From assembly GCA_910579145.1 (NCBI GenBank), contig CAJTTQ010000007.1, positions 1-54,797 of the forward strand: a DNA stretch of 54,797 nt, written 5' to 3'. Position numbers and translations under genes: made by a program. Positions 1-9,267 of the stretch are shown here, piece by piece; position 1 is the first letter of the stretch; each line of letters opens with the position of its first letter. A model generated the notes under the pieces. That model made no database searches, had not been told where the DNA came from, and worked only from the letters and a program-made list of their open reading frames with translations. This DNA comes from an uncultured Eubacterium sp. (GTDB taxonomy: Bacteria; Bacillota; Clostridia; Lachnospirales; Lachnospiraceae).

Positions 1-249
1 ATCAACACCAAAACAATAATCACCAAGTCCGGTTATTCCTTCTTTTACTATAATCTTTTTAATACTTGTGACTGCGTCTTCATCATAATACTCTCTCTTC
101 TGACTTGGTATATCTCCTGTTCCTTCAATCACGAGGACATCCTCTTTTACATGATAAGTAATGCTATTTTTCCCCTCTGCATAAGATATCTGACTTATTA
201 GGAATAACATAAACATGATCTGCATAAAAAAGACCGTTCCCTTTTTCAC
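1..249 (-). CDS. Leucine-rich-repeat (BspA/LRR_5-like) surface protein, N-terminal part
   Basis: The first 83 codons of a secreted protein whose rest lies beyond the left edge. A GTG start at 249 is chosen because GGAGG sits seven bases upstream; an in-frame ATG at 273 would overlap that site. The product begins KKGTVFFMQIMFMLFLISQ, a typical signal peptide ending near SYAEG. It continues with GTGDIPSQ and an IKKIIVKEGITGLGDYCF stretch, the pattern that opens BspA-type LRR_5 proteins of gut Firmicutes. These are usually cell-surface adhesins or wall-associated proteins; the role here is inferred. Base composition is more AT-rich than its neighbours. Confidence 0.6.
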   Translation of the reverse strand, partial: MKKGTVFFMQIMFMLFLISQISYAEGKNSITYHVKEDVLVIEGTGDIPSQKREYYDEDAVTSIKKIIVKEGITGLGDYCFGVD

Positions 250-302
250 TTTTCTTTCCTCCAATCTTCTCATAATTACGCATTCCTTCATTGGCAAAAC
301 CT

Positions 303-965
303 CTACATTAAGAAAAACCCAGTCAACAAAAGAAAACAACTGCACCAGACCGCCCCCTGCCCCCAGCAGCTGATCATGATATTACCCAGTACAGCCCCCG
401 CTGCAAATGCCAGAATGATCCCGTAGTAAAGCATTACTCTGTTCAGGCAGTCCTTCTTCTTTGTAAACATAAAGTCACAGAGTGCCTGTGTCCCGGAACG
501 GAGGTTGCCAATGCACATCGTCGTTGACAGCGCATTTCCCCTCACTTTGCGGAAACTTTCCACCTGGATGCCGCAGGCAAACGACACAAGGGCATTTGCC
601 GCCATATTATAGGTTACTGGGACAAATCCCACCGAACACAGGATCAAACATTCCAGCAGGATCATATACTGCCGCCAGTGGATCCTTGCCCCTTCCGCGC
701 AGCAGTGGCGGACACATTCAGACAGAACGATCCCGAGAGCAAAGGCAAGTACCGGAAAAAAGTAATGAAGGGCATTCTGTATGCTGCCCTCGGAAAGATT
801 GACACCAAAGAGCAGGATATTTCCGGTCTGGGCATTCGCGAATACATGTCCCCGGTACAGATACGTATAGGCATCCATCAACCCGCCGGAAACCGCTAAC
901 AGTACGGCCAGACGCCCGGATTCCGACATCTGTCCGTCCCCTTTACTAAAAAAACTCTTCTTCAC
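303..965 (-). CDS. YoaK/DUF1275 family membrane protein
   Basis: A 220-residue polytopic membrane protein. The N-terminal pattern SGGLMDAYTYL followed by FANAQTGNILLFG is the hallmark of the YoaK (DUF1275) family, and the six or so hydrophobic segments and length fit. The family has no firmly established function; small-molecule transport has been suggested. The listed start is GTG (965) with a weak AAGGATGG site; a second in-frame start, ATG at 929, has a better-placed AAAGGGGAC and would remove 12 residues. It is the last complete gene of the minus-strand run that begins at addB. Confidence 0.8.
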   Translation of the reverse strand: MKKSFFSKGDGQMSESGRLAVLLAVSGGLMDAYTYLYRGHVFANAQTGNILLFGVNLSEGSIQNALHYFFPVLAFALGIVLSECVRHCCAEGARIHWRQYMILLECLILCSVGFVPVTYNMAANALVSFACGIQVESFRKVRGNALSTTMCIGNLRSGTQALCDFMFTKKKDCLNRVMLYYGIILAFAAGAVLGNIMISCWGQGAVWCSCFLLLTGFFLM

Positions 966-1027
966 GGTTTATCCATCCTTTCACGCGCATCGGGCCGCGG
1001 CTTACGATTTCTTAGTCAATTCCTGAT

Positions 1028-1504
1028 TTATACTAGATTCGTACGGGGAAAGAAAGCCGCCAGCAGAACCGGGATCATAAACACCACCCCGACCAGGATC
1101 ACATTCAGTAAGAGCGATACAAATCCCATCACGATCCGTTTCACCGCGCCGCCACATGGCAAAAGAAGCGCGTTCAGTATCCATCCCGCGATCAGGCACG
1201 CCGCCCAAAATCCAAACAGCACCACGCCCGTCAGCTGATCGGATCCGGTGACGGCAAATCCGATGATGAGGACCGCCAGGTTAAACACCACATAAAACAT
1301 CGGATGAACGGGCACTTTTGCCAATTTGGGCACGATAACGCTCGTAAAACAAAATATGGCCGCTGCCATCATATAAAACGCGTACATATCAAGTACTTTC
1401 TGGGAACACAGCTGCCAAATGATACCGGCAAGCATGAGAACGCCCCCGGTCAGTACACAGACGCCGGGCGTCATTTTCTCTCTCGTTTTCTCACTTAGGT
1501 TCAT
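1028..1504 (-). CDS. Small integral membrane protein, function unknown
   Basis: A 158-residue protein with four to five hydrophobic segments (roughly residues 14-34, 42-60, 69-85, 90-112 and 125-150) and a short basic N-terminus. I do not recognise the family. The ATG directly abuts the radA stop codon, so it is almost certainly translated from the radA message. There are no obvious catalytic motifs. It could be a YIP1-like or DUF-type membrane protein, but the sequence alone does not decide this. Confidence 0.6.
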   Translation of the reverse strand: MNLSEKTREKMTPGVCVLTGGVLMLAGIIWQLCSQKVLDMYAFYMMAAAIFCFTSVIVPKLAKVPVHPMFYVVFNLAVLIIGFAVTGSDQLTGVVLFGFWAACLIAGWILNALLLPCGGAVKRIVMGFVSLLLNVILVGVVFMIPVLLAAFFPRTNLV

Positions 1505-2893
1505 TTATGACCATTCCTTTCTATCTACGATTTCTCTAATATTCCGGATGCCCACGAGACAGATGCCGGACAGATCCAGATTTCCACTTTTTTCGATCGC
1601 CAGCTTATTCGCGAGCGGGAGGATGCACGTCCGGTATCCGGTCTTGACCGCCTCGGCGACCCGCTTTTCGCACTGCGGCACGGCGCGCACTTCCCCGACC
1701 AGACCGACCTCGCCAAATAACACCGTGTGCTCATCCATGACTTTTCCACTCTGGCTCGAAATAAGCGCCGCAATGATCGCTAAATCCAGCGCCGGCTCCG
1801 TAATGCGCATACCGCCAGCCACATTGACATAGGCGTCACTGTCCGACATCCGCAGGCCAAGCCTTTTTTCCAAAACGGCGATCAGCAGATTGACCCGGTT
1901 ATAATCCGTGCCGGCAGCGGTCCGCCTCGGCATATTAAAATATGTATGGCAGACGAGCGCCTGTACTTCAATCATAAAAGACCGGCTTCCCTCGATCGCG
2001 CACGCCACAACAGAACCGGATTCACCGACCGGCTTGCCCTGGATCATATATTCCGAAGGGTTCGGAACCTCCACGAGACCTTTTCCTTTCATCTCAAAGA
2101 CACCGATCTCATTCGTGGAGCCAAAACGGTTCTTGACACCGCGCAGGATGCGGTATGCCGCCGACGCGTCACCCTCGAAATACAAAACGGTATCCACCAT
2201 GTGCTCGAGCATCCTCGGGCCCGCCACATTTCCCTCCTTCGTCACATGACCGACGATGAAAATACTGATCCCCCTGCTTTTCGCGATACGAAGTAAGATC
2301 CCTGTGATCTCCCGCACCTGGCTCATACTGCCAGGCGCGGCATCGACACTTTCCTCGTACATCGTCTGGATAGAATCGACGATGACGATCTTCGGCTGGA
2401 GCCTGCCGATAGCCGTATCGATCAGGGAGATCCCCGTCTCGGAGAGAAGATAGATCGAATCGGAAAATTCCCCGATCCGCTCCCCCCGAAGCTTGATCTG
2501 CTTCAGCGATTCCTCTCCCGACACGTAAAGTACCTTTTCCCCCTTGTCCGATAGCTGCTTGCACATCTGCAGCAGCAGGGTAGACTTGCCGATGCCGGGA
2601 TCTCCGCCGACCAAAACGAGCGAACCGGCCACGATTCCGCCGCCCAGCACGCGGTCAAGTTCGGCGATGCCCGTCAAAAGACGGCGCTCATCCCCGATCG
2701 CGATGTCCCTCATGCGGGCAGGCTCCGCCGCTGTCGCATTGTGTGCTGCCGCTTTTCGTTTACCCGAAGACGACACCGCGGACGGCGCCTCGACCAGCGT
2801 ATTCCACTGCCCGCAGCCGGGGCACTGTCCCTGCCATTTACCGGTCTCGGCCCCACACTCACTGCAATAAAATAATGTTTTTGCTTTTGCCAT
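1505..2893 (-). CDS. radA: DNA repair protein RadA (branch-migration helicase)
   Basis: RadA helps process recombination intermediates by branch migration of RecA-made joints. The 462-residue product has all family marks: N-terminal zinc finger with C10, C13, C24 and C27; RecA-like ATPase with Walker A GGDPGIGKST at 96-105; the RadA-specific KNRFGS motif at 254-259; and a Lon-protease-like C-terminal domain ending near residue 455. The reading frame is open 34 codons upstream, but the start at 2893 (MAKAKTLFYCSECG) matches where RadA proteins begin, with an AAGGAA just upstream. In Firmicutes radA commonly follows clpC; here one small gene lies between them. Confidence 0.95.
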   Translation of the reverse strand: MAKAKTLFYCSECGAETGKWQGQCPGCGQWNTLVEAPSAVSSSGKRKAAAHNATAAEPARMRDIAIGDERRLLTGIAELDRVLGGGIVAGSLVLVGGDPGIGKSTLLLQMCKQLSDKGEKVLYVSGEESLKQIKLRGERIGEFSDSIYLLSETGISLIDTAIGRLQPKIVIVDSIQTMYEESVDAAPGSMSQVREITGILLRIAKSRGISIFIVGHVTKEGNVAGPRMLEHMVDTVLYFEGDASAAYRILRGVKNRFGSTNEIGVFEMKGKGLVEVPNPSEYMIQGKPVGESGSVVACAIEGSRSFMIEVQALVCHTYFNMPRRTAAGTDYNRVNLLIAVLEKRLGLRMSDSDAYVNVAGGMRITEPALDLAIIAALISSQSGKVMDEHTVLFGEVGLVGEVRAVPQCEKRVAEAVKTGYRTCILPLANKLAIEKSGNLDLSGICLVGIRNIREIVDRKEWS

Positions 2894-2999
2894 TTCCTTA
2901 CTCTGTTCCCTTTCCGCCCTAAAACGATAACGGCGCCAATCCCTGCTGTTTGATGCCCCTGCAGGAATTGACGCCGCGTTCACGGCTATGTTCACTGTG

Positions 3000-3416
3000 T
3001 TAGCTGCATTTCACCACTTTGACAGCCGCCTTTTTCCCCTCATCCAGTTCAATGCTCACGTTGAGTTTTCCACCCAGATTCGTTTTCATCGTTCCAAGCT
3101 CCACATCATCCAAAAATACTTTATATTCCTGTGACGGTTCAAGCTCCAGAGTAAATCCGATGTCCTTTGCCGCTTCGACCGAGAACGCTACTTCCGTTCC
3201 ATCGGCTGTGAAATCCGTAACCGTACTTCCCGGTACCGATTCATAGACAAATATACCGTTTTTCTCTAGTTTCGTAATCTCCTGAAACGTTTTGACTTTG
3301 TACAGGTCCCCCTCGTACTCAAAGTCGGATTTCTTCGTTTTGGTCTCCAGAAGATAGTTTCCAAAACTAAGCGACCCATTATCCTCTCTACGAATCAATT
3401 GCTCTACAACACTCAT
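3000..3416 (-). CDS. Small conserved protein of unknown function between clpC and radA
   Basis: A 138-residue soluble, acidic protein without signal peptide or membrane segment. It starts MSVVEQLIRREDNGSLSFGN and carries the phrases KVKTFQEITKLEKNG and GTMKTNLGGKL. From memory, close relatives are widespread in Lachnospiraceae and are often labelled 'endosialidase', a name with no visible basis in this sequence: there is no sialidase Asp box and it is far too short. The predicted fold is mostly beta. An AAGGAGG lies nine bases before the ATG. A TATAAT-like -10 lies at about 3460 upstream, so it may have its own promoter inside the clpC-radA run. Confidence 0.7.
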   Translation of the reverse strand: MSVVEQLIRREDNGSLSFGNYLLETKTKKSDFEYEGDLYKVKTFQEITKLEKNGIFVYESVPGSTVTDFTADGTEVAFSVEAAKDIGFTLELEPSQEYKVFLDDVELGTMKTNLGGKLNVSIELDEGKKAAVKVVKCS

Positions 3417-3492
3417 GCCGCATCCTCCTTAGTTTCTTATATAACGATTCGTTCCTTATCTCAATTATATCAAAAGTCAAACTATATTGCCA

Positions 3493-5979
3493 TCACTTTT
3501 TTGTGTTTTTTTGGACAAATACTTTTCCCTCTTTAACTCCGATCTTCACACTGTCGCCGATGGTAATCCTCCCTGCAACGACCTCTTCCGCAAGGGCATC
3601 CTCGATCTGGTTCTGGATCGTCCGGCGCAGCGGCCTGGCTCCGTAGTCTTTGTCAAACCCTTTGTCCGCCACGTACTGAACCACATTCCGGCTATACTGG
3701 ATCGATAGTTCCATCTGTGTCTGGACACGCTGCTTAAAGCTTTCCAGCATGTTTTTCGCAATACGGAAAATATCGGCTTTCGTCAGCGCGTGGAACACGA
3801 TCATCTCGTCGATACGGTTAATGAACTCCGGCTTAAAGACTCGCTTTACCTCCTCCATCACGCCCTCTTTCATGCGCTTGTGCTCCTGCTCCTTGTCCTC
3901 CTGCTGAAGAAACCCGAGGGTTTTCGGAGAAATGATCCGGTTCGCGCCGGCGTTTGATGTCAAGATGATAATGGTATTTTTAAAATCAACCGTCCGCCCG
4001 TGGGCGTCCGTCAGCTGCCCGTCCTCCAAAATCTGCAAAAGCATATTGAACACATCGGGATGCGCTTTCTCGATCTCATCAAAAAGCAGGACCGAATACG
4101 GTTTACGGCGCACCTTTTCACTGAGCTGTCCCCCCTCCTCATAACCGACATAACCAGGCGGAGAGCCTACCATTTTGGACACGCTCTGCTTTTCCATATA
4201 TTCCGACATATCCACCCGTATGATATCTTTTTCCGACCCAAATACCGCTTCCGCCAGCGCTTTCGACAGTTCGGTCTTCCCGACGCCGGTAGGCCCCAAA
4301 AACAGAAAGGAACCGATGGGACGTTTCGGATCTTTCAGGCCGACCCGTCCGCGCCGCACCGCGCGCGCCACGGCTGAGACCGCCTCATCCTGTCCGACCA
4401 CGCGCTCATGCAGGATCTGTTCCAGTTTCTTTAAGCGCTTCGTCTCATCCTTTTCCAGACGGCTGACCGGTATTTTCGTCCACTTCGCCACAAGTTCGGC
4501 AATGTGCTGTTCCGTCAGAGTGTTTTCCTTGCTCCTCCGCTTTTTCTGCCACTTCTTCTGCTCGTTTTCCAGTTGTTCCCTCGCGCTCAGTTCCTCGCCA
4601 AGTATGACAAAGACGATATCCATATCACCTTTGACGAGCGCCTTCTCTTTCTCCGCACTGAGCTCCTCGACCCGCTCTTCGAGTTTTCCAAACACCTCAT
4701 CCCTTTTTATGATCCGTGTCAGGCGCAGTTTCGCGGACGCCTCATCGATCAGGTCGATTGCCTTATCTGGAAGAAAACGGTCATTGATATAGCGGTCAGA
4801 CAGCTTTGCCGCCGCCTCCAGTGCCCCATCGCTGATCTCGATACCGTGAAATGATTCATAGCGGCTCCTAAGACCTTTCAGCATACCGACTGTCTGTAAA
4901 ACGGTAGGTTCTTTGATCACAACTTTCTGGAAACGGCGTTCGAGGGCCGCATCCCTCTCGATCCGCTTGCGGTATTCATCCAGCGTAGTAGCGCCGATCA
5001 CCTGTAATTCCCCGCGGGACAAAGACGGTTTCAATATGTTCGAGGCATCGAGCGTCCCCTCTGCCCCGCCCGCGCCGATCACCGTGTGGAGTTCGTCGAT
5101 AAACAGGATGACGTCCCCTGACGCGACCGCTTCCTTGACAGACCGCTTGATCCGCTCCTCAAACTCACCCCGGTATTTGGAACCGGCAACCATTCCTGAC
5201 AGATCGAGCGATAAGATCCGTTTATCTGCCATGCTTTCGGGAACCCTCTTTTCAGCGATACGGATCGCCAGTCCTTCCGCGATCGCCGTTTTACCAACGC
5301 CGGGTTCGCCAACGAGGCACGGATTATTCTTCGTCCGGCGGCTCATGATCTGGATGACACTTTCGATCTCCTCCTCCCGGTTGAACACCGGATCCAGCTT
5401 CCCGTCCCTCGCATATGCCACGAGATCACGGGAATACTGATCGAGCATCGGCGTATCTGATTTTCCCTTTTTATTCGAATTCCTGCTGTTCGCGTACTCC
5501 GTTTTCGCCGCATTGATATCGGCGCCGATCGTCAGCACCGTATCGATATACATTTTTTGGGCATTTACACCGAGTGAATCAATGATTTCTCCAGCACTCG
5601 TATCTTTTCCCTTTAATACTGCCAAAAATAAATGTTCCGTTCCCACTTTGGCATCTTCGTTCCGCTCGGCAATCTGCTCCGCGGATAAAACGATTTCTTC
5701 CATCCTCGGTGTGATATCGCACTCGCTGCGGTCCACTTTCGGCATATCCAGCTCCCCGTCTTCCCGGCGGTATCCCTGTGGGCTCATATCCTCCAAAACG
5801 ATCAGGATATCCATCTTTTTCATATCATTTTCTCTCATGATCCGCGAAGCCGTACCGGTCACTGCCGCCAGACCATATAGCAGATGCTCCGTCCCGATCG
5901 ATCTCGTCCCCAGTTTGGCAGCGATCTCACCTGCCTTGCTAATTGCCCTCTCGGCACTTGCCGTAAACTCTTTTCTCAC
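3493..5979 (-). CDS. clpC: ClpC-type AAA+ chaperone/protease ATPase
   Basis: ClpC unfolds proteins and feeds them to ClpP. The 828-residue product has two N-terminal Clp_N repeats (about 1-145), a first AAA+ domain with Walker A GEPGVGKT at 224-231 and Walker B ILFIDELH near 291-298, a middle coiled-coil segment (about 425-490), and a second AAA+ domain with Walker A GPTGVGKT at 562-569. A C-terminal ClpB-D2 small domain follows. The start is GTG at 5979 with GGAGG six bases upstream. The usual Firmicutes partners ctsR, mcsA and mcsB are not upstream; a cell-surface gene is there instead. It may be expressed with the upstream wall genes. Confidence 0.95.
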   Translation of the reverse strand: MRKEFTASAERAISKAGEIAAKLGTRSIGTEHLLYGLAAVTGTASRIMRENDMKKMDILIVLEDMSPQGYRREDGELDMPKVDRSECDITPRMEEIVLSAEQIAERNEDAKVGTEHLFLAVLKGKDTSAGEIIDSLGVNAQKMYIDTVLTIGADINAAKTEYANSRNSNKKGKSDTPMLDQYSRDLVAYARDGKLDPVFNREEEIESVIQIMSRRTKNNPCLVGEPGVGKTAIAEGLAIRIAEKRVPESMADKRILSLDLSGMVAGSKYRGEFEERIKRSVKEAVASGDVILFIDELHTVIGAGGAEGTLDASNILKPSLSRGELQVIGATTLDEYRKRIERDAALERRFQKVVIKEPTVLQTVGMLKGLRSRYESFHGIEISDGALEAAAKLSDRYINDRFLPDKAIDLIDEASAKLRLTRIIKRDEVFGKLEERVEELSAEKEKALVKGDMDIVFVILGEELSAREQLENEQKKWQKKRRSKENTLTEQHIAELVAKWTKIPVSRLEKDETKRLKKLEQILHERVVGQDEAVSAVARAVRRGRVGLKDPKRPIGSFLFLGPTGVGKTELSKALAEAVFGSEKDIIRVDMSEYMEKQSVSKMVGSPPGYVGYEEGGQLSEKVRRKPYSVLLFDEIEKAHPDVFNMLLQILEDGQLTDAHGRTVDFKNTIIILTSNAGANRIISPKTLGFLQQEDKEQEHKRMKEGVMEEVKRVFKPEFINRIDEMIVFHALTKADIFRIAKNMLESFKQRVQTQMELSIQYSRNVVQYVADKGFDKDYGARPLRRTIQNQIEDALAEEVVAGRITIGDSVKIGVKEGKVFVQKNTKK

Positions 5980-6004
5980 GATTCTCCTCCATTCCAGCCT
6001 GCTC

Positions 6005-7285
6005 TCAAAAATCCAGATCGTTCAATTCCCGTTTTCCCCTGCCAAATTTCTTTCGCAAAAGCATATTCAGTATCACGATCAAAAGAACAAGCACTAAGAC
6101 CATCAATCCAATAATAACCGCATACAGCCACGCATTTGGCGTCACCTCTACCTCATATGCCACATTGCCGCCCTTGTTTACTTTTTGCGTCATCGTCCCC
6201 GTGTACCGCTGCAGCGTTTTCTCCGCCCGGTCATACTGATACAGCGTGGGCTCGCCGCTGATCCCTTTCAAATACATAAGAAGATAATTGTTATCCAGAT
6301 CATTTTCCATCGTATAGGCGGGCACGCTCTTCCCATCCAGCTCCACACTCGTCTTCACATATCCGGACGGGATAATGTCCTCCTCCGCCACGTCCGCCAC
6401 CTGGAACTGGTATTGGTTCTGGATATAGATCGCTCCCTTTTTTTCGTACACCGAGAACGTAATATCAGAAGCCCCTTTCTCCGACTGCTCCCGCACCTTC
6501 GTCTCATCTTCTGTTTCCTTGATCACACGGATCTTATAGACACGCTTGTCTCCCGACTCCGCCGTAACCGTCACCTTCACCGTGTTTTCTCCCGGCACGA
6601 GCTGGTCGTTGTTTCGGATACGCACCCTCGCCTTCCCGTTTTCCGGTGTATAATTAAAATACAATATATTGGTATCAAAGTCAACCGCAACCGTATACTC
6701 CAAAACATCGGCGTCAAATTCCGGCTTCATGGAAATCCCATTGAAAGAGAGCATTTTCAGCTTATTATTCGTACTTGGCGCCGCTGTCGTCTCCGGCTGT
6801 TCCTCTTCCGGCGATCCCTCTCCTTCCTCTTCCGAAACACTCACACCGGCCAGATCGGTAGACACAGAAAACGATTCTCCGTCCTCATTTACGATCTCAA
6901 CCTGCTTGTCCAGGTCAAAACCTCCCCCTCCTTTTTTCAACGCCCTAAATTCAAGGGAAAATGTCCGTTTTTTGACCGATTCCTCATTTCCGGCCGATGA
7001 GATCACAAGTTCGCCGTTTCCACCGCTCACTTTACTTCCCCCCTGGACAAACTCAAACATTCCCGCGTCATAAAGAAGCTTCATCCGAACGTCAAGGAAT
7101 TTCTCAGAAGAACTCACCGTACACACAATATGAAATGTGTCCCCCACCTTTACTTTCTGCGGATCTGACGTAAGCTCGACTTTTGCGCTTGCCGCATACG
7201 CTTTCCCAGAACATAGAAAGACGGATGCCGCCGCACAGAACAGTACGGCAAACAATACTATCCCTGTGGTAACTTTTCTATTCAT
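6005..7285 (-). CDS. Membrane-anchored extracellular protein with cohesin-like and cadherin-like domains
   Basis: A 426-residue type I membrane protein. Residues 1-32 form a signal peptide (ending AYAAS). Residues about 33-150 look like a cohesin-type beta sandwich (KVKVGDTFHIVCTVSSSEK, later AGMFEFVQGGSKV). An acidic linker follows (about 151-175). Residues about 178-260 match a cadherin-like beta-sandwich (LEYTVAVDFDTNILYF, VPGENTVKVTVTAESGDKR). A mixed domain leads to a membrane helix near 388-412 and a basic cytoplasmic tail. No enzymatic motif is seen; the family usually serves in adhesion or protein docking. It lies 12 bases after the glucosaminidase gene and 25 before clpC, so all three are probably one transcript. 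Confidence 0.65.
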   Translation of the reverse strand: MNRKVTTGIVLFAVLFCAAASVFLCSGKAYAASAKVELTSDPQKVKVGDTFHIVCTVSSSEKFLDVRMKLLYDAGMFEFVQGGSKVSGGNGELVISSAGNEESVKKRTFSLEFRALKKGGGGFDLDKQVEIVNEDGESFSVSTDLAGVSVSEEEGEGSPEEEQPETTAAPSTNNKLKMLSFNGISMKPEFDADVLEYTVAVDFDTNILYFNYTPENGKARVRIRNNDQLVPGENTVKVTVTAESGDKRVYKIRVIKETEDETKVREQSEKGASDITFSVYEKKGAIYIQNQYQFQVADVAEEDIIPSGYVKTSVELDGKSVPAYTMENDLDNNYLLMYLKGISGEPTLYQYDRAEKTLQRYTGTMTQKVNKGGNVAYEVEVTPNAWLYAVIIGLMVLVLVLLIVILNMLLRKKFGRGKRELNDLDF

Positions 7286-7297
7286 CCATTTCTCCTT

Positions 7298-9214
7298 TTA
7301 CTGCGGTGCCGCGCAATTTGTCTCCGGCATATTTTCATAGACCGGTATCGAGAACACGAGAGGAACGGAATCCAGCATGCCGCTGTACGCGTTTCTCGTT
7401 TTGAGCGCCTCGGAATTGGCCGCTTCCACATTTGTCATATACTGATGATTATACGTATTATTCGATGTCACATTAAACTTCTGCAGGTAGCCTGTATTCT
7501 GCCCCCTGTTTATATAATTGCTGCCGATATACATGGCGCCGCCGACGATCGAACGGTAGCGGTTGTTCCACGGACGAAGGAACGTATCGCCGCTGCTCGC
7601 CCATTTCAACCCGTTCATAACCGGGTTTGTGCCGCTCGTGGCCCCAATGTTATAAAAATTAAAGATTCCCGGATAACTGTCCGCCGTTCCCGTCACGGCG
7701 CTGCTCACCGAAGACGCCCCGGTCACGACTTCCTGTTTGGAACGTGACGCCAAATGATACGGACTGACACCGGACTGCTTTGCCGCTTCGCAAAACGCAG
7801 ACGCATATGAAATCTCTTTTTCCGTTCCGCTTACATCGTCTTGATACGAAAATTTCGCATGGGCAAACGGCGTATTCGACAGGATCTGCTCCACCCCATC
7901 CTTCGTCTGATACTGCGACTGGTACTCGAGCAGTTCAAACTGGAAGATCCCCTGCGCGGTCAGGAAATTTCTCGGATCCATATAGTACATGATCGCCTCT
8001 TTGGAAGCAGCTACCCACGTACTGCCGTCGAAAACGGTCCATTTCCCGGTAGCGGCATCGTATGCGCCGCTCTCCATCGATTTCCACGCCGCCGACTTCG
8101 CGTTCGTGATCAGGTTCGTGCCGAGTTTCGACTCTCCTTTCACCGCGTCGTCCCAGTTGATACCGGTCTTATACGCCTGGAACTGCCAGTACGGATACTT
8201 CATATGCAGGACGCGCAGCTGTGTTTTATAAGAGTCCGGGAAGCCCTGTCTCGTCATCTCCTCCTCAAACTCTTTTTCGCTCAGCACCGTGACCGCGACC
8301 TTTTTCTGGATCCTTCGTTTGGCAAGCTTGATATATTTTGCCTGCACATACCCTTTATACGTCTTTCCGTAATACGGGAATGAGATCTGATACCACACCT
8401 TTTTCCCGACAGTCCTCGCCTTCAGTATCTCCACATACTGTTTTTTGGCCAAAACCATCGTGCGGCCATTCACTTTCGAGTACGGCGCGGTACTGCCCGG
8501 CCGCTTCCTCACGCGGAGCGCCGTCTTTACGCCAGTCACCGAACCACCTGCCGCTTTTTTTACAGAAAGCTTTACATTCGTACTTTTTATGTAACCCTTT
8601 CTTTTCTTTCCCCCGGATTTAAACTGGATCTTAAACCACTTTTTCCCCCGGACTGTCTTCTCTGCTATTATTGTAACACTTTTGCCCTTTTTTAACACAA
8701 CCTTTTTCTTTTTTACAAGTAATGCTTTTCCCGATGTATTTTTCTGGATGACCATCTGCTTTTTCAGCTTGGCCGGGACACTAATTTTCTTATATGTCGT
8801 TTTGGTGCGGTATACGGTAACCTTCTGCGGCTGGGGAGCCGTACTGGGAGCCGCCGGAGAGGGCGTCGATGGCACCGCCGTGGGAGCGGATGGCCCCGCC
8901 GTCGAAGGCGGCTGGCTTCCGAGCGCAACATAATTCGCGACCACATATCCTTCCACTCCGTTATAACTTACCTTGTACCATGTGCCATTGGTATCAGATC
9001 CGGCGGCCTGATCGAGTACCGTGATCTGCGCGCCATTCGGGATCTTCAGCACGGCCGGACTGTCCGTACCAACCGCCGAGCGAAGATTCAGGTCACTTCC
9101 TCCCGTCACGACCGTTCCTGTCTCACTGGCCGACACGCGCTCCGTATTTGCCAGACAGAACACGCCGCACAGCACAAAGCCTAACACTATCCATAACAAT
9201 AAATTTCGTTTCAT
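7298..9214 (-). CDS. Secreted SH3-domain endo-beta-N-acetylglucosaminidase (LytD/GH73-like)
   Basis: A 638-residue secreted peptidoglycan hydrolase. A signal peptide (MKRNLLLWIVLGFVLCG, ending near SASE) is followed by an SH3_3 domain (about 35-105; SDLNLRSAVG, EGYVVANYVALG), a Pro/Ser/Thr linker, two further SH3-like wall-binding modules rich in Lys (about 150-330), and a C-terminal glucosaminidase domain (about 350-630). The latter has HLASRSKQEVV, where E495 is the likely catalytic acid, and FNFYNIGA. Three ATGs occur in a row; the third (9214) is seven bases after GGAGG and is chosen. It probably cuts glycan strands during growth or separation. It follows the methyltransferase gene by 53 bases. 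Confidence 0.75.
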   Translation of the reverse strand: MKRNLLLWIVLGFVLCGVFCLANTERVSASETGTVVTGGSDLNLRSAVGTDSPAVLKIPNGAQITVLDQAAGSDTNGTWYKVSYNGVEGYVVANYVALGSQPPSTAGPSAPTAVPSTPSPAAPSTAPQPQKVTVYRTKTTYKKISVPAKLKKQMVIQKNTSGKALLVKKKKVVLKKGKSVTIIAEKTVRGKKWFKIQFKSGGKKRKGYIKSTNVKLSVKKAAGGSVTGVKTALRVRKRPGSTAPYSKVNGRTMVLAKKQYVEILKARTVGKKVWYQISFPYYGKTYKGYVQAKYIKLAKRRIQKKVAVTVLSEKEFEEEMTRQGFPDSYKTQLRVLHMKYPYWQFQAYKTGINWDDAVKGESKLGTNLITNAKSAAWKSMESGAYDAATGKWTVFDGSTWVAASKEAIMYYMDPRNFLTAQGIFQFELLEYQSQYQTKDGVEQILSNTPFAHAKFSYQDDVSGTEKEISYASAFCEAAKQSGVSPYHLASRSKQEVVTGASSVSSAVTGTADSYPGIFNFYNIGATSGTNPVMNGLKWASSGDTFLRPWNNRYRSIVGGAMYIGSNYINRGQNTGYLQKFNVTSNNTYNHQYMTNVEAANSEALKTRNAYSGMLDSVPLVFSIPVYENMPETNCAAPQ

Positions 9215-9267
9215 CATCATACCTCCATTTGCAAGGAAATCCTCCCACCATTCAAGCTGGCCGCCTA

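Noticed and set aside
3000..3416. Endosialidase
   Set aside because: The name circulates for relatives, but at 138 residues with no sialidase motif the sequence gives no support.
6185..7000. A 271-codon plus-strand open frame opposite the cohesin/cadherin-like gene
   Set aside because: Arg/His-rich antisense shadow of a gene with clear domains; no start signal.
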